This document shows, one piece after another, positions 52,020 to 60,855 of a stretch of DNA of 64,000 nucleotides. Each line of letters begins with the position of its first letter. Position 1 is the first letter of the stretch. Below the pieces are notes generated by a model. That model saw nothing but the letters and a program-made list of their open reading frames with translations, searched no databases and was not told the DNA's origin. Origin of the DNA: Cyclobacteriaceae bacterium (GTDB lineage Bacteria; Bacteroidota; Bacteroidia; Cytophagales; Cyclobacteriaceae); assembly GCA_016787565.1 (NCBI GenBank), contig JAEUUG010000016.1, forward strand, positions 248,001 through 312,000. The letters are read 5' to 3'. A program made the position numbers and the translations under genes.

Positions 52020-53639
52020 CTACATTTTCGACCGGTCTAATTCCGGAATACGGTCAAAAACCCGAAGGGCATGTAAAAAGATTTCGTTGGTTTCATTAAT
52101 GACCGGATAGAAGCCATCATTGCCCCATATTTTTCTGGCAATCTGAGCCTTCACGTGAATCTGGAACAGTTTCTTTTTGTCCTTCAACTCCTGGTAATCG
52201 GGCTTGACTTTATCGCGTTGACCAACCTTAACTAGGTCATTCAGCATTTTATCCGTCACGATAAAATTCTTCATAAAATTCTCCAGTCCCTTTTTAGCAA
52301 GCTCGGCCTTTTGTGCTTCCGCAAAGTTGAAGGTATATTTTTGGATAGATGTTGCGGTGTACAACTCGTTCAGGTAGTGACTGTTGAGCGATGTATCCAG
52401 CGGAACAAAATAATCTGGCATGATACCGCCACCACCGTATACTGCCCTGCCATTGGCCGTGAGGTATTTTAATGAGTCGTTAAAACGGATACTGTCGGAA
52501 TGAAAAAATTCACCATGGTTATACCGGCTGATAATATCCTGTGAGTACTCTTCGTCATCATCATATGGCTTCTGAATAGAACGTCCGCTTGGTGTATAGT
52601 AGCGTGAAATGGTCAGGCGCAATTCTGAGCCATCGCTCAGGTCGAAAGGTGATTGAACCAGACCTTTACCAAAACTTCTTCGGCCTACTACCAGGGCACG
52701 GTCATTATCCTGTAATGCCCCTGCCAGAATCTCTGAAGCTGAGGCGCTTCCTTCATTGACCAGAACAATCAGATCACCTTGTTCAAAATCACCCTTCGTT
52801 GTTGATGTTGCCTTGGCACTGTACTTACGAACTTTTCCTTTTTGTGAAACAATAACTTTTCCTTCCTGCAAAAATTCATCAGCCATATCAATGGCCATGT
52901 TCATATAACCACCGGGATTTCCCTGCAAATCTAGAATAAGCTTCTTCATACCCTGGCCTTTTAGCTTTTGCAGGGCTGTATGAAACTCCTCGAAGGTAGT
53001 AGCAGCAAAGCGGTTCACTTTAATGTACCCTACTTCGCTGTTTACCATATATGCCACGTCCATGGAATACTGAGGAATTTTATCCCGGACGATTTTATAA
53101 TCTATTTCCTTGTCTTCCCGGAGGATCGTTACTTTTACCTCAGTGCCCTTTGGTCCTTTGAGGGCTTTCATTACCTGACTGGTCGTAACACCAATCCCGG
53201 CCATTTTCTTATCATCAACGCGAATAATTTTATCACCTGATTGAATGCCCAATGCCTCAGAAGGCCCACCGCTTAACGGGGTAACTACCACAATGGTATC
53301 ATCAAAAATATTGAACTCGATGCCGATACCGTCAAAGTTCCCGCGCAGGTCTTCATTGGCGGCAACACGATCGCTGGCAGAAATATAGGATGAATGCGGA
53401 TCGAGTTTGTTCAGCATATGCTGGATGGCTTCGTCTACAAGTTTTGTTGTGCTGACACTATCAACATATTCATCGTTAATCTGGGTGAGTACTTCGCGGA
53501 ATTTTTGAACTTCCGCATTCACATCTTTTGAACTTTTTTTGCTGTTGAAGCTTGACCCGACAAAGACACCGGCCGCCAGCCCAATACACAATACCAGGGG
53601 CAAGCCTATCTGGGTTCTTGAATTTTTGTTTTCACTCAT
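52020..53639 (-). CDS. C-terminal processing protease, S41 family (CtpA-like)
   Basis: An exported serine protease of 539 residues. A single N-terminal membrane helix (about 10-30) anchors it. The PDZ domain (about 75-170) has GIGIEFNIFDDTIVV and IQSGDKIIRVDDKKM. The protease core has LDLQGNPGGYM, the serine in NEGSASASEI and the general-base lysine in RSFGKGLVQ. Such proteases trim or degrade periplasmic proteins from the C terminus. The ATG at 53639 is preferred over one 15 codons upstream because the positive residues and helix then form a normal anchor. It is followed by a terminator. Confidence 0.94.
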   Translation of the reverse strand: MSENKNSRTQIGLPLVLCIGLAAGVFVGSSFNSKKSSKDVNAEVQKFREVLTQINDEYVDSVSTTKLVDEAIQHMLNKLDPHSSYISASDRVAANEDLRGNFDGIGIEFNIFDDTIVVVTPLSGGPSEALGIQSGDKIIRVDDKKMAGIGVTTSQVMKALKGPKGTEVKVTILREDKEIDYKIVRDKIPQYSMDVAYMVNSEVGYIKVNRFAATTFEEFHTALQKLKGQGMKKLILDLQGNPGGYMNMAIDMADEFLQEGKVIVSQKGKVRKYSAKATSTTKGDFEQGDLIVLVNEGSASASEILAGALQDNDRALVVGRRSFGKGLVQSPFDLSDGSELRLTISRYYTPSGRSIQKPYDDDEEYSQDIISRYNHGEFFHSDSIRFNDSLKYLTANGRAVYGGGGIMPDYFVPLDTSLNSHYLNELYTATSIQKYTFNFAEAQKAELAKKGLENFMKNFIVTDKMLNDLVKVGQRDKVKPDYQELKDKKKLFQIHVKAQIARKIWGNDGFYPVINETNEIFLHALRVFDRIPELDRSKM

Positions 53640-53681
53640 ACTTGATTTCTCTTTTCTCAGAATAACTGCTATAACGCAGTT

Positions 53682-53735
53682 CAAAATTAATTGTTGGGCT
53701 TGTTCTTCGGACTTTAAAATCCATGAACAAAAGTA
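53682..53735 (-). promoter_or_regulatory. Two candidate -7 boxes before the S41 protease gene
   Basis: On the minus strand TACTTTTG (plus 53728-53735) and TAATTTTG (plus 53682-53689) both match TAnnTTTG in the divergent gap. Which of them is used cannot be told. Confidence 0.4.
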
Positions 53736-53812
53736 TAAAATTCCCTCTAACAGGGAGCAGCATGAAAAATCACCTGATAAACCGAATTAGCTCCCAATTC
53801 ACAAAATGCAGC

Positions 53813-53820
53813 TAACTTTG
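53813..53820 (+). promoter_or_regulatory. Promoter -7 box of the thioesterase gene
   Basis: TAACTTTG matches TAnnTTTG, 27 bases before the ATG at 53848. It supports that start, since the upstream in-frame ATG at 53806 lies before the box. Confidence 0.5.
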
Positions 53821-53847
53821 CTGCTTCATGAAGTCTTAAAAGAAATT

Positions 53848-54297
53848 ATGACGGTCTATTCACAACACATACAGATTCGCTGGGCAGATATTGATGCTAA
53901 CCGCCACCTTCGGCATTCTGCGTATTACGACTATGGTGCTGCTGTGCGAATGATGTTTCTGAGCAGCCATGGACTGACAACCCAAAAGCTGGAAGAATTT
54001 CAGATCGGCCCCATACTCTTTCGGGAGGAAGCTATCTTCAGGCGCGAAATTGTATTGGAAGATAAAATTTTTATTGATGTTGAAATGGTGAAGGCAACCC
54101 CTGATCTGAGCCGGTGGAGTTTGCGCCACAACTTTTTAAAGGAAGATGGATCACGTGCCGCGCTGCTGAATATTGACGGGGCCTGGATCGACATGGCAAA
54201 ACGGAAACTGACTGCTCCAAACGAATTCATCCAAAAAATATTTCTGGAGATTCCCAAGGCAACTGGCTTTGAATGGTCAGCCATCACTCAGAAATAA
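53848..54297 (+). CDS. Acyl-CoA thioesterase, hotdog fold (YbgC/4HBT-like)
   Basis: A cytoplasmic thioesterase-like protein of 149 residues. The N-terminal IQIRWADIDANRHLRHSAYYDYG contains the aspartate of the YbgC/4-hydroxybenzoyl-CoA thioesterase active site. The rest follows the hotdog pattern, with a strand around SRWSLRHNFLKEDGSRAALLNIDGAWID. The substrate is probably an acyl-CoA, but which one is not visible. It is divergent from the S41 protease and convergent with the antiporter gene. No cluster context helps. Confidence 0.86.
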   Translation: MTVYSQHIQIRWADIDANRHLRHSAYYDYGAAVRMMFLSSHGLTTQKLEEFQIGPILFREEAIFRREIVLEDKIFIDVEMVKATPDLSRWSLRHNFLKEDGSRAALLNIDGAWIDMAKRKLTAPNEFIQKIFLEIPKATGFEWSAITQK

Positions 54298-54317
54298 TAA
54301 GCTTTATGGCACCTTAT

Positions 54318-55673
54318 CTACACTATAAAACCAATCCCAACGTAAATCAGGACTGAAATCATCAGCGCGATAAGCGCATAGGGCAATTGTGTGAGTGCAT
54401 GTTGCATGGTGGGCACATTAGAAGAGGATGCTGATAAAATAGTGGAATCACTAAAGAAGCCCGTATTCGAACCAAACGCTCCCGCACACACCACTACACT
54501 GATCGCTACCCACACATTGGATTCAAGCGCCCGGGCAAGCGGAACCATGAGCGGTATTGCGATAACATATAAATCCCACGAAGAACCTGTCAGAAAAGCT
54601 ATCGTGGCCAGTGTTAAAAATGCAATCGCTGGAAAGAACTCCCGACTCATATAGGGTTCAACATGCGTGATCACATATTGAACAAGATGCAAATCATCAT
54701 TCACAAGCTTCAGTGCAAAAGCCAGAATCACCAGGATGATGGGAAAAAGAATGGTATTAAATCCTTGCAAAATTGCTTCTGAAAGCTGGCGAAGGGTTAA
54801 CGCCTTATCTGCAAAAAGATAAACAAACACAAAGAAGTTTGTGATCAGTGCGCCCTTCAACGCATCGAAATCGAAATATATAGTAGTGGTAATCAGCACC
54901 ACCATGGGGAAAACAAAATAACCAAGTTTGGATTTTGCAGGCGGAGCTTCTTCCTGCACCATGATGCTGCTTCCGGGATCGGGCGGTATGGTTACCCCGG
55001 TGGCCGCACGAAGCTCCGCTTTTTTCATTTTGCCAATGATGGGGAACCAACCCAATGCCACCAGCAACACCAGTGTAATGCCAACAAAACCAAAAGCCAT
55101 ATAGGGAATAGCGTGCATGTAACCGATCATTCCCTGACCCTTTTCAACAATGCCTTCTTTTTCAATGATGCCACTGATGAAAATAGACCATGTTGAGATG
55201 GGCAATAAAATACAGAGTGGCGCAGAAGTAGCATGAACAATGTAGGCAAGCAGCTCTCGTGATATGTTGAACTTATCGGTTATCTTTTTCATCGCGGCAC
55301 CTACGGCAAGCGAATGCAGGTAATCATCTACAAATATTAAAATACCCAGTATCCACGCTGAAAGCAGTGCCGACCTCCTGTTGTGTACGTACCGAAGTAA
55401 GAAATTACTGAAGCCTGTTGTTCCACCTCCGCGGATCATCATCGTGATCAGTGATCCATATAACATGCAAACCAGGATGACCCATCCGCTGTTCTTATCT
55501 GTGAGTGCAGTGGTGAGGTGTTCAATAAATTTGTCAAGAAAGTTTCCCTGGTAAGCAATGATACACCCAACCAAAATCCCAACGATGAGGGGCTCGAAAG
55601 ATGATCGTGTAACCGTTGCCAGCACAATGACGACCAAAACCGGTAATAATGTAAGTAAGCCGTAGTCGTGCAT
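54318..55673 (-). CDS. Na+/H+ antiporter, NhaC family
   Basis: A polytopic membrane protein of 451 residues with about ten to twelve helices. It has the NhaC-type features ILIFVDDYLHSLAVG, ATSAPLCILLPISTW and TGSSWDLYVIAIPLMVPLA. NhaC proteins exchange Na+ for H+, and some relatives carry amino acids or malate/lactate. It is the last gene of the minus-strand amine operon, 73 bases after the aldehyde dehydrogenase. Uptake or export of an amine or amino acid such as GABA is therefore possible here instead of simple Na+/H+ exchange. That is inference. Confidence 0.87.
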   Translation of the reverse strand: MHDYGLLTLLPVLVVIVLATVTRSSFEPLIVGILVGCIIAYQGNFLDKFIEHLTTALTDKNSGWVILVCMLYGSLITMMIRGGGTTGFSNFLLRYVHNRRSALLSAWILGILIFVDDYLHSLAVGAAMKKITDKFNISRELLAYIVHATSAPLCILLPISTWSIFISGIIEKEGIVEKGQGMIGYMHAIPYMAFGFVGITLVLLVALGWFPIIGKMKKAELRAATGVTIPPDPGSSIMVQEEAPPAKSKLGYFVFPMVVLITTTIYFDFDALKGALITNFFVFVYLFADKALTLRQLSEAILQGFNTILFPIILVILAFALKLVNDDLHLVQYVITHVEPYMSREFFPAIAFLTLATIAFLTGSSWDLYVIAIPLMVPLARALESNVWVAISVVVCAGAFGSNTGFFSDSTILSASSSNVPTMQHALTQLPYALIALMISVLIYVGIGFIV

Positions 55674-55746
55674 AGTTCTGATTTACACAATACAATGTAT
55701 GCAGTACAATTTTAAATCATCCTGTGTAAACTGCCTAACGAAAATT

Positions 55747-57180
55747 CTAAAGCCCTCCAATGCTGATGAGTTTACGCTCCATATATTCTACCAATCCCTC
55801 CTCCCCACATTCATAGCCCAGGCCACTTTGTTTCCAACCGCCAAAAGGAGCTTCAAACGCCTGCGGATACCATTCATTTACTCCCACCAAACCAAACTCC
55901 AGTTGCTCGGAAACGTGAATGGATGTTTTTAAATCATTGGTCCAAACATATGATGCCAATCCATACTCAGTAGCATTGGCCAGAGCCAAGGCTTCTTCTA
56001 TCGACTTGAAGGTGGTCACGGGCATAACAGGTCCGAAGATTTCATTTTTAAACAGCGGACTATCCACTGGTGTGTTTTGAACCAATGTTGGCTCATGAAA
56101 ATAGCCTCTTTCAAAATCTCCACGATTACCACCCACAACAATATCGGCACCATGGGCTCTTGCGTCCTTCAGCAATTTTTCAAGATTGTTTCGTTGCTGT
56201 ATGTTGATCATGGGTCCCATGTCTACACCCTGATCTAATCCAAATCCCACTTTAATATTTTTCATTCGATGGGCAGCATGCTTCAAAAATTCTTCTGCTA
56301 TCGCTTCATGTACGAGGTAACGTTGTGGTGCAATACAAACTTGTCCGGCATTGCGAAGTTTTGCCCCAACCGATTCTTCCGCTACTTTTCTGACATCAAC
56401 ATCCGGAAACACCAGTACGGGTGCATTTCCACCCAACTCAAGGGCCAGCCTTGTATTGGTTTTAGAAGCACCATCCATCAATATTTTTCCAACGCGCGTA
56501 CTGCCGGTAAAACTAATTTTCCGGACAGCCGGATTTTCCAGCATTTCTTTTCCGATAAGATCAGCCTGACCATTAATTAGATTCATCACCCCCTTTGGCA
56601 AACCCGCCTCAACCAAACACTGCACAAGATTCATCGCGGTAAGCGGTGTATACTCCGAAGCTTTTGCCACTACAGCGCACCCGGCACCAAGGGCAGCGGC
56701 CCAACACCTGGCCGGATTATAAGCCGGAAAATTCCAGGCTGTGATGGCACCCACAACACCGAGCGGTTGATACAACACACTCATGCGTTTGTTATTGCGG
56801 TTGGCTGTAACCAGTCGCCCGCCATGGCGCTTACCTTCTTCGGCAAACCATTCAAAAAAATTAGCCGATACACGCCACTCACCAATTGCTTCAGCCAGGG
56901 GCTTCCCGCTTTCCTGAACGGTGATGGCAGCATACTCTTGAAGACGCTCGTGCATCAGTGCGGCTGCTCTTTTTAAAATAACAGCGCGATCAAATGCGTT
57001 GGTGCGCGACCATGTTTTAAAACCTTCTTTGGCAGCCTCAATCGCAGCACGACAATCTTCATCATTTCCAAATGGAACCGTTGCAATGACTTCTTCCGTT
57101 GCCGGATTGATAACATCCCAGGTTTTTCCATTTGATGCTTCTACCCATTCACCATTACTGTATTGTTTGTATTGCGGCAT
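55747..57180 (-). CDS. NAD(P)-dependent aldehyde dehydrogenase (succinate-semialdehyde dehydrogenase-like)
   Basis: Aldehyde dehydrogenase of 477 residues. It has the cofactor loop AITAWNFPAYN, the general-base glutamate in LALELGGNAP and the nucleophile cysteine in NAGQVCIAPQRY (about 280). The C-terminal substrate loop is EAPFGGWKQSGLGYECG. The start at 57180 opens with MPQYKQYSNGEWVEA, normal for the family. An upstream in-frame ATG at 57231 would overlap the preceding gene. In the operon it can oxidise succinate semialdehyde from the GABA transaminase reaction, or another aldehyde. It starts 13 bases after the amidohydrolase stop. Confidence 0.92.
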   Translation of the reverse strand: MPQYKQYSNGEWVEASNGKTWDVINPATEEVIATVPFGNDEDCRAAIEAAKEGFKTWSRTNAFDRAVILKRAAALMHERLQEYAAITVQESGKPLAEAIGEWRVSANFFEWFAEEGKRHGGRLVTANRNNKRMSVLYQPLGVVGAITAWNFPAYNPARCWAAALGAGCAVVAKASEYTPLTAMNLVQCLVEAGLPKGVMNLINGQADLIGKEMLENPAVRKISFTGSTRVGKILMDGASKTNTRLALELGGNAPVLVFPDVDVRKVAEESVGAKLRNAGQVCIAPQRYLVHEAIAEEFLKHAAHRMKNIKVGFGLDQGVDMGPMINIQQRNNLEKLLKDARAHGADIVVGGNRGDFERGYFHEPTLVQNTPVDSPLFKNEIFGPVMPVTTFKSIEEALALANATEYGLASYVWTNDLKTSIHVSEQLEFGLVGVNEWYPQAFEAPFGGWKQSGLGYECGEEGLVEYMERKLISIGGL

Positions 57181-57193
57181 TGTTGAATAAAAT

Positions 57194-58777
57194 TTAAGCG
57201 TTGATTTGGTATACACAAACTCCGTCCACATAGGTAGCTTCTACCAACATGGTATCAAGTTTTTCGGTTGAAATGTCAGTCGGGTTTTTATCCACAATAA
57301 TAAAATCTGCAAGCTTGCCCGGTTCCAAAGATCCTTTTAGATGTTCACTTCCTTCTGCGTAAGCGCTGCCCATGGTATACGCGTAAATGGCTTCTTCCAC
57401 GGTAATGGATTCCTGTGGCGCAATAATATTTCCACTACTTGTGGACCGGGTCACGGCTGCTTTGATGCCCTTCCACGGACTAATGTTTTTGACTACAGGA
57501 GCATCCGTTGAAAATGCAACCGGAATATGCTTGTTCAGCAATGAACGAACAGGGTAACATGTATTGATGTAATCATCGCCCAAGGCGCTGATAAAATTCT
57601 CACCCAACTCATCCAGAAAAATAGGTTGTGTTACCGGGACAAAGGCATACACAGCAATATCGATTATATTTTTCTCTGTTGGCAATCCCAGATGCTCGAT
57701 GCGGTTGCGTGTGTCACCAAATTGATGATACAACTCTTTGTACACACTTAACACAAGTTCAATGGCCTCATCTCCGATGGCATGCGTGCCGATGCGAAAA
57801 CCTTTTTCCTGTGCGTCCTTCACTAACGTATAAAAATACTCGCGCTTCAATCGCAACACACCCTTGTCTGAAGAATTTTTATAAGAACGTTTCAACGCTG
57901 CGGTTTTACCACTCAATCCACCATCAGAAAAAAACTTTACTGTATTGATCGTGAGATATTCATTTTCAAATTTTTCAGGAATGGGAAATGGTTTATCGCC
58001 ACCATCGGGTAACAAAATCGGCATGAGATTAAACCGAACTGATCGTTCACCGTTTTGATACATTTTTTGGTAAGCCTCCAGCAACTCCGGATGTACAGCC
58101 GGGTCTGTTGCACTGGTAACACCAACACGCAGAAGTTTTTCAGCACCGAGTGCGATCATTTTTTTATACTCCTCATACGAAGGTGGTGGAATATGTTTTG
58201 AGATCAATCCAATCGCTGTCTCGTAAAAAATCCCGGTGAGCGAACCCGAAGGTGTTTTCCCAATAACTCCTCCACTTGGTGCCGGTGTCGATTCATTTAC
58301 GCCCGCTTCTTGGAGGGCAAGATTATTCACCGCTGCAATGTGGGCACAGGTTCGGATTAAATAAATCGGATGATCTTTACTAATACTATCCAGATCTTCC
58401 TTCACCGGCATGCGTTTTTCTTCCAACACCTGTTCGTTGAATCCACGGCCAACAATCCAACGCCCCGCAGGAAGTTTATCAGCAACAGATTTTACTTTAT
58501 ACCGGAGTTCCGGAATGGACCTTGCTCCGCGAAGATCAACAATAAACGATTCAAGCTGACCAACCTTCCACACATGAATGTGTGCATCATTGAAACCCGG
58601 TAAAACACATTTTCCCTTCAGATCAATGAGTTCAGTGTCGGATTTTTTTTGCTTCGCAATGCTATCCAATTTTCCTACCGCTACAATTGTATTACCCGCT
58701 ACGAGCATAGCTGAAGCAACCGACCGTTGATCGTCTTGTGTGAGGATGATTCCGTTATAAAAGAGTGTTGACTTCAA
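57194..58777 (-). CDS. Amidohydrolase, YtcJ-like (exoenzyme regulatory protein AepA family)
   Basis: A 527-residue amidohydrolase of the YtcJ group. The N-terminal beta strand domain leads to the metal motif GFNDAHIHVWKVG. Further residues are in IGTHAIGDEAIE and RIEHLG, and FSTDAPVVKNISPWKG carries the final aspartate. The C-terminal GSLEPGKLADFIIVDKNP is diagnostic. The family includes many enzymes with no assigned substrate. Within the amine operon a role in cleaving an N-acylated amine or lactam is conceivable but unproven. It is spaced nine bases from the aminotransferase upstream and 13 from the dehydrogenase downstream. Confidence 0.9.
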   Translation of the reverse strand: MKSTLFYNGIILTQDDQRSVASAMLVAGNTIVAVGKLDSIAKQKKSDTELIDLKGKCVLPGFNDAHIHVWKVGQLESFIVDLRGARSIPELRYKVKSVADKLPAGRWIVGRGFNEQVLEEKRMPVKEDLDSISKDHPIYLIRTCAHIAAVNNLALQEAGVNESTPAPSGGVIGKTPSGSLTGIFYETAIGLISKHIPPPSYEEYKKMIALGAEKLLRVGVTSATDPAVHPELLEAYQKMYQNGERSVRFNLMPILLPDGGDKPFPIPEKFENEYLTINTVKFFSDGGLSGKTAALKRSYKNSSDKGVLRLKREYFYTLVKDAQEKGFRIGTHAIGDEAIELVLSVYKELYHQFGDTRNRIEHLGLPTEKNIIDIAVYAFVPVTQPIFLDELGENFISALGDDYINTCYPVRSLLNKHIPVAFSTDAPVVKNISPWKGIKAAVTRSTSSGNIIAPQESITVEEAIYAYTMGSAYAEGSEHLKGSLEPGKLADFIIVDKNPTDISTEKLDTMLVEATYVDGVCVYQINA

Positions 58778-58786
58778 CGCGTTCTC

Positions 58787-60151
58787 TTAGTTTGTTTGCG
58801 GATTGGCACGGGCAATAGCAGCTTCCAGTACATCCAAACCTTCATGAAGTTGCGCTTCGGTTATCACCAACGGAGGAAGAAGCCGGATGCAATTACTGTA
58901 GAGTCCGGCTCGTATTAAAACAATGCCATTGGCCACTGCATCTTTCAGAATTTTGATGGTGATGTCCATATCCGGGGTTTTTGTTTTTCGATCTTTTACG
59001 AATTCCACCAGACGCATCGCGCCCAACCCACGAACATCTCCTATAACGGAATATTTTTTTCGCCATTCTTCCAACCTCGTCTCCATAATTTTTCCTACCC
59101 GATCAGCTTGTGCTAAAAATTCAGGCTTGGTCATTTCTTTGATTACTTCGATGGCGGCCACACACGTAACCGGTGAACCTCCATACGTTCCACCAACACC
59201 ACCGAGGTGAACAGCATCCATGATTTCTGCTTTCCCTACCGTTGCCGAAATTGGCAGGCCTGCGCCTAATGATTTTGCCGTGGTGATGATGTCAGGAGAA
59301 ATTCCATAATGCTCGCAGGCAAATAATTTTCCCGTACGTCCAAAGCCGCTTTGAATTTCATCACACACCATCACCGCACCGGTTTCATTGCAGATGTTTC
59401 TGATCTCTTGCAGAAACGCCTTCGGCATTGGGATGAAACCTCCTTCACCCTGAACCGGTTCAATGAGAATCGCGGCAAGATCAGAAGGATCTACCTGGCT
59501 GATCAGCGCATTGCGCAGATTCTTTATGGAGAAATCGATGTACTCCTGCTCTGTCATCTGATCCGGCTTTCTGTAGATGTTCGGTGCCGGCAAGCGATAG
59601 ATGTCTCCGCCAAACGGACCGAAACCCTTCTTGAATAAACCATGCTTCGAAGTTAAACTCAACGTAAGCAATGTTCGTCCATGATAACCTCCTTCAAAAC
59701 AGATTACACCTTTTCGCTTCGTATAATAACGCGAAATATTAATGGCATTCTCTACGGCTTCGCTGCCGGAGTTTGCCAGCAATGTTTTTTTGGTAAATGA
59801 CCCGGGTGTAACCTTGTTCAACAATTCACACAACTCAATCATTGGTTCGAAGGTGGTGACCAGAGCACAGGTATGAATATATTTTTCTGCCTGCTCCTGA
59901 ATTGCTTTCACAACGTTCGGTGCACAATGACCAATGTTCATCACGCCAATGGCACCTGCAAAATCGAGAAGTGTGTTTCCATCAACATCGTTGATAACAG
60001 CACCTTTTGCATCGGCCACCACTACGTCAGTTGATTTAGCAAGTCCGGCCGGTGTTGCATTTGCCCTACGTGCTAATATCGCCTGACTTTTAGGTCCGGG
60101 TATTGTTGTCTTAAGGTTTATTGTTTTCTGAATGGTTAGTGTCGTACTCAT
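58787..60151 (-). CDS. gabT: Class-III aminotransferase, 4-aminobutyrate transaminase-like (copy 2)
   Basis: PLP aminotransferase of 454 residues that moves the omega-amino group of GABA or a related amine to 2-oxoglutarate. It has NSGSEAVENAINI, FEGGYHGRTLLTLSL, CDEIQSGFGRTGK, the PLP lysine in TTAKSLGAG and GGTYGGSPV. The N terminus TTIPGPKSQAILARR is that of canonical GabT. I use the ATG at 60151, and an ATG six codons earlier (60169) is also possible. It differs clearly from the other copy at 60.9-62.2 kb, so the two probably have different substrates. It follows the GNAT gene closely. Confidence 0.9.
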   Translation of the reverse strand: MSTTLTIQKTINLKTTIPGPKSQAILARRANATPAGLAKSTDVVVADAKGAVINDVDGNTLLDFAGAIGVMNIGHCAPNVVKAIQEQAEKYIHTCALVTTFEPMIELCELLNKVTPGSFTKKTLLANSGSEAVENAINISRYYTKRKGVICFEGGYHGRTLLTLSLTSKHGLFKKGFGPFGGDIYRLPAPNIYRKPDQMTEQEYIDFSIKNLRNALISQVDPSDLAAILIEPVQGEGGFIPMPKAFLQEIRNICNETGAVMVCDEIQSGFGRTGKLFACEHYGISPDIITTAKSLGAGLPISATVGKAEIMDAVHLGGVGGTYGGSPVTCVAAIEVIKEMTKPEFLAQADRVGKIMETRLEEWRKKYSVIGDVRGLGAMRLVEFVKDRKTKTPDMDITIKILKDAVANGIVLIRAGLYSNCIRLLPPLVITEAQLHEGLDVLEAAIARANPQTN

Positions 60152-60177
60152 GCTCGTTTCGTTAATCATTTTTACTA

Positions 60178-60855
60178 CTACTCAATATGAATTTCTCCTT
60201 TGTATTCCTCGTTCACGCGAATCAACAGGGCGCAATATCCATCGCATACCGGATCGTCAACATAGTCGGGAATTAATCCATACGGTTTGAATCCGTATTT
60301 AATCTGTCGCGAGACAGTCGGGTCTTTCACCTTATTTTCAACCACCTGTGCATAATATTTCTCAGCCGAAATTTTATTTTTTATGGCGCCATAGCCGCTG
60401 AGCATTCCGTACGTGTATTGGCCTTTCAAACCAAGCTTGTGTACTGTTTCCTGCCGGGCATCGTACAAAAATTTTGCAATTCCCAATCCGCGAAAATCAG
60501 GATGTGTACCGATGTCCATACCGTATAGCCAATCGCCATCCGGCTGATGCGTGTTTAAAAATCCGTGATCAAATACATCATTGAATGTATGCTTGTCATC
60601 CACATGTAAATGATACCGGATGGTGGTGGTCATGCCAATAACCTGATGATCTTTTACGGCAACAAACTGACCCTCCGGGAAAATCTGAATGTGATTCAGG
60701 TAGTGTTCTTTGCGCATCAGTGATTCCTTCGCAAGAGTCGGGAACACCAATTCCTGCAAAGCCTCCAGCTGTTCAGCATGGTGCACCTGGGTTGTCAAGA
60801 TGGTTACACCACCACCAACTTCTTTGTAGTTCGCAATGTCGAGCGTGGATTTCAT
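60178..60855 (-). CDS. GNAT-family acetyltransferase within the amine operon
   Basis: A 225-residue GNAT protein. The central acetyl-CoA-binding region runs GMDIGTHPDFRGLGIAKFLYDAR, with the R-G-x-G-I/L-A turn. Upstream strands include GQFVAVKDHQVIGMTTTIRY, and an unusual extended C terminus has YKFGFKPYG-like YGFKPYGLIPDYVDDPV and a cysteine-containing end. The substrate is unknown. Its start overlaps the stop of the upstream aminotransferase as ATGA, and a second aminotransferase follows nine bases later, so coordinated synthesis with them is very likely. Acetylation of an amine substrate or intermediate is inference. Confidence 0.85.
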   Translation of the reverse strand: MKSTLDIANYKEVGGGVTILTTQVHHAEQLEALQELVFPTLAKESLMRKEHYLNHIQIFPEGQFVAVKDHQVIGMTTTIRYHLHVDDKHTFNDVFDHGFLNTHQPDGDWLYGMDIGTHPDFRGLGIAKFLYDARQETVHKLGLKGQYTYGMLSGYGAIKNKISAEKYYAQVVENKVKDPTVSRQIKYGFKPYGLIPDYVDDPVCDGYCALLIRVNEEYKGEIHIE

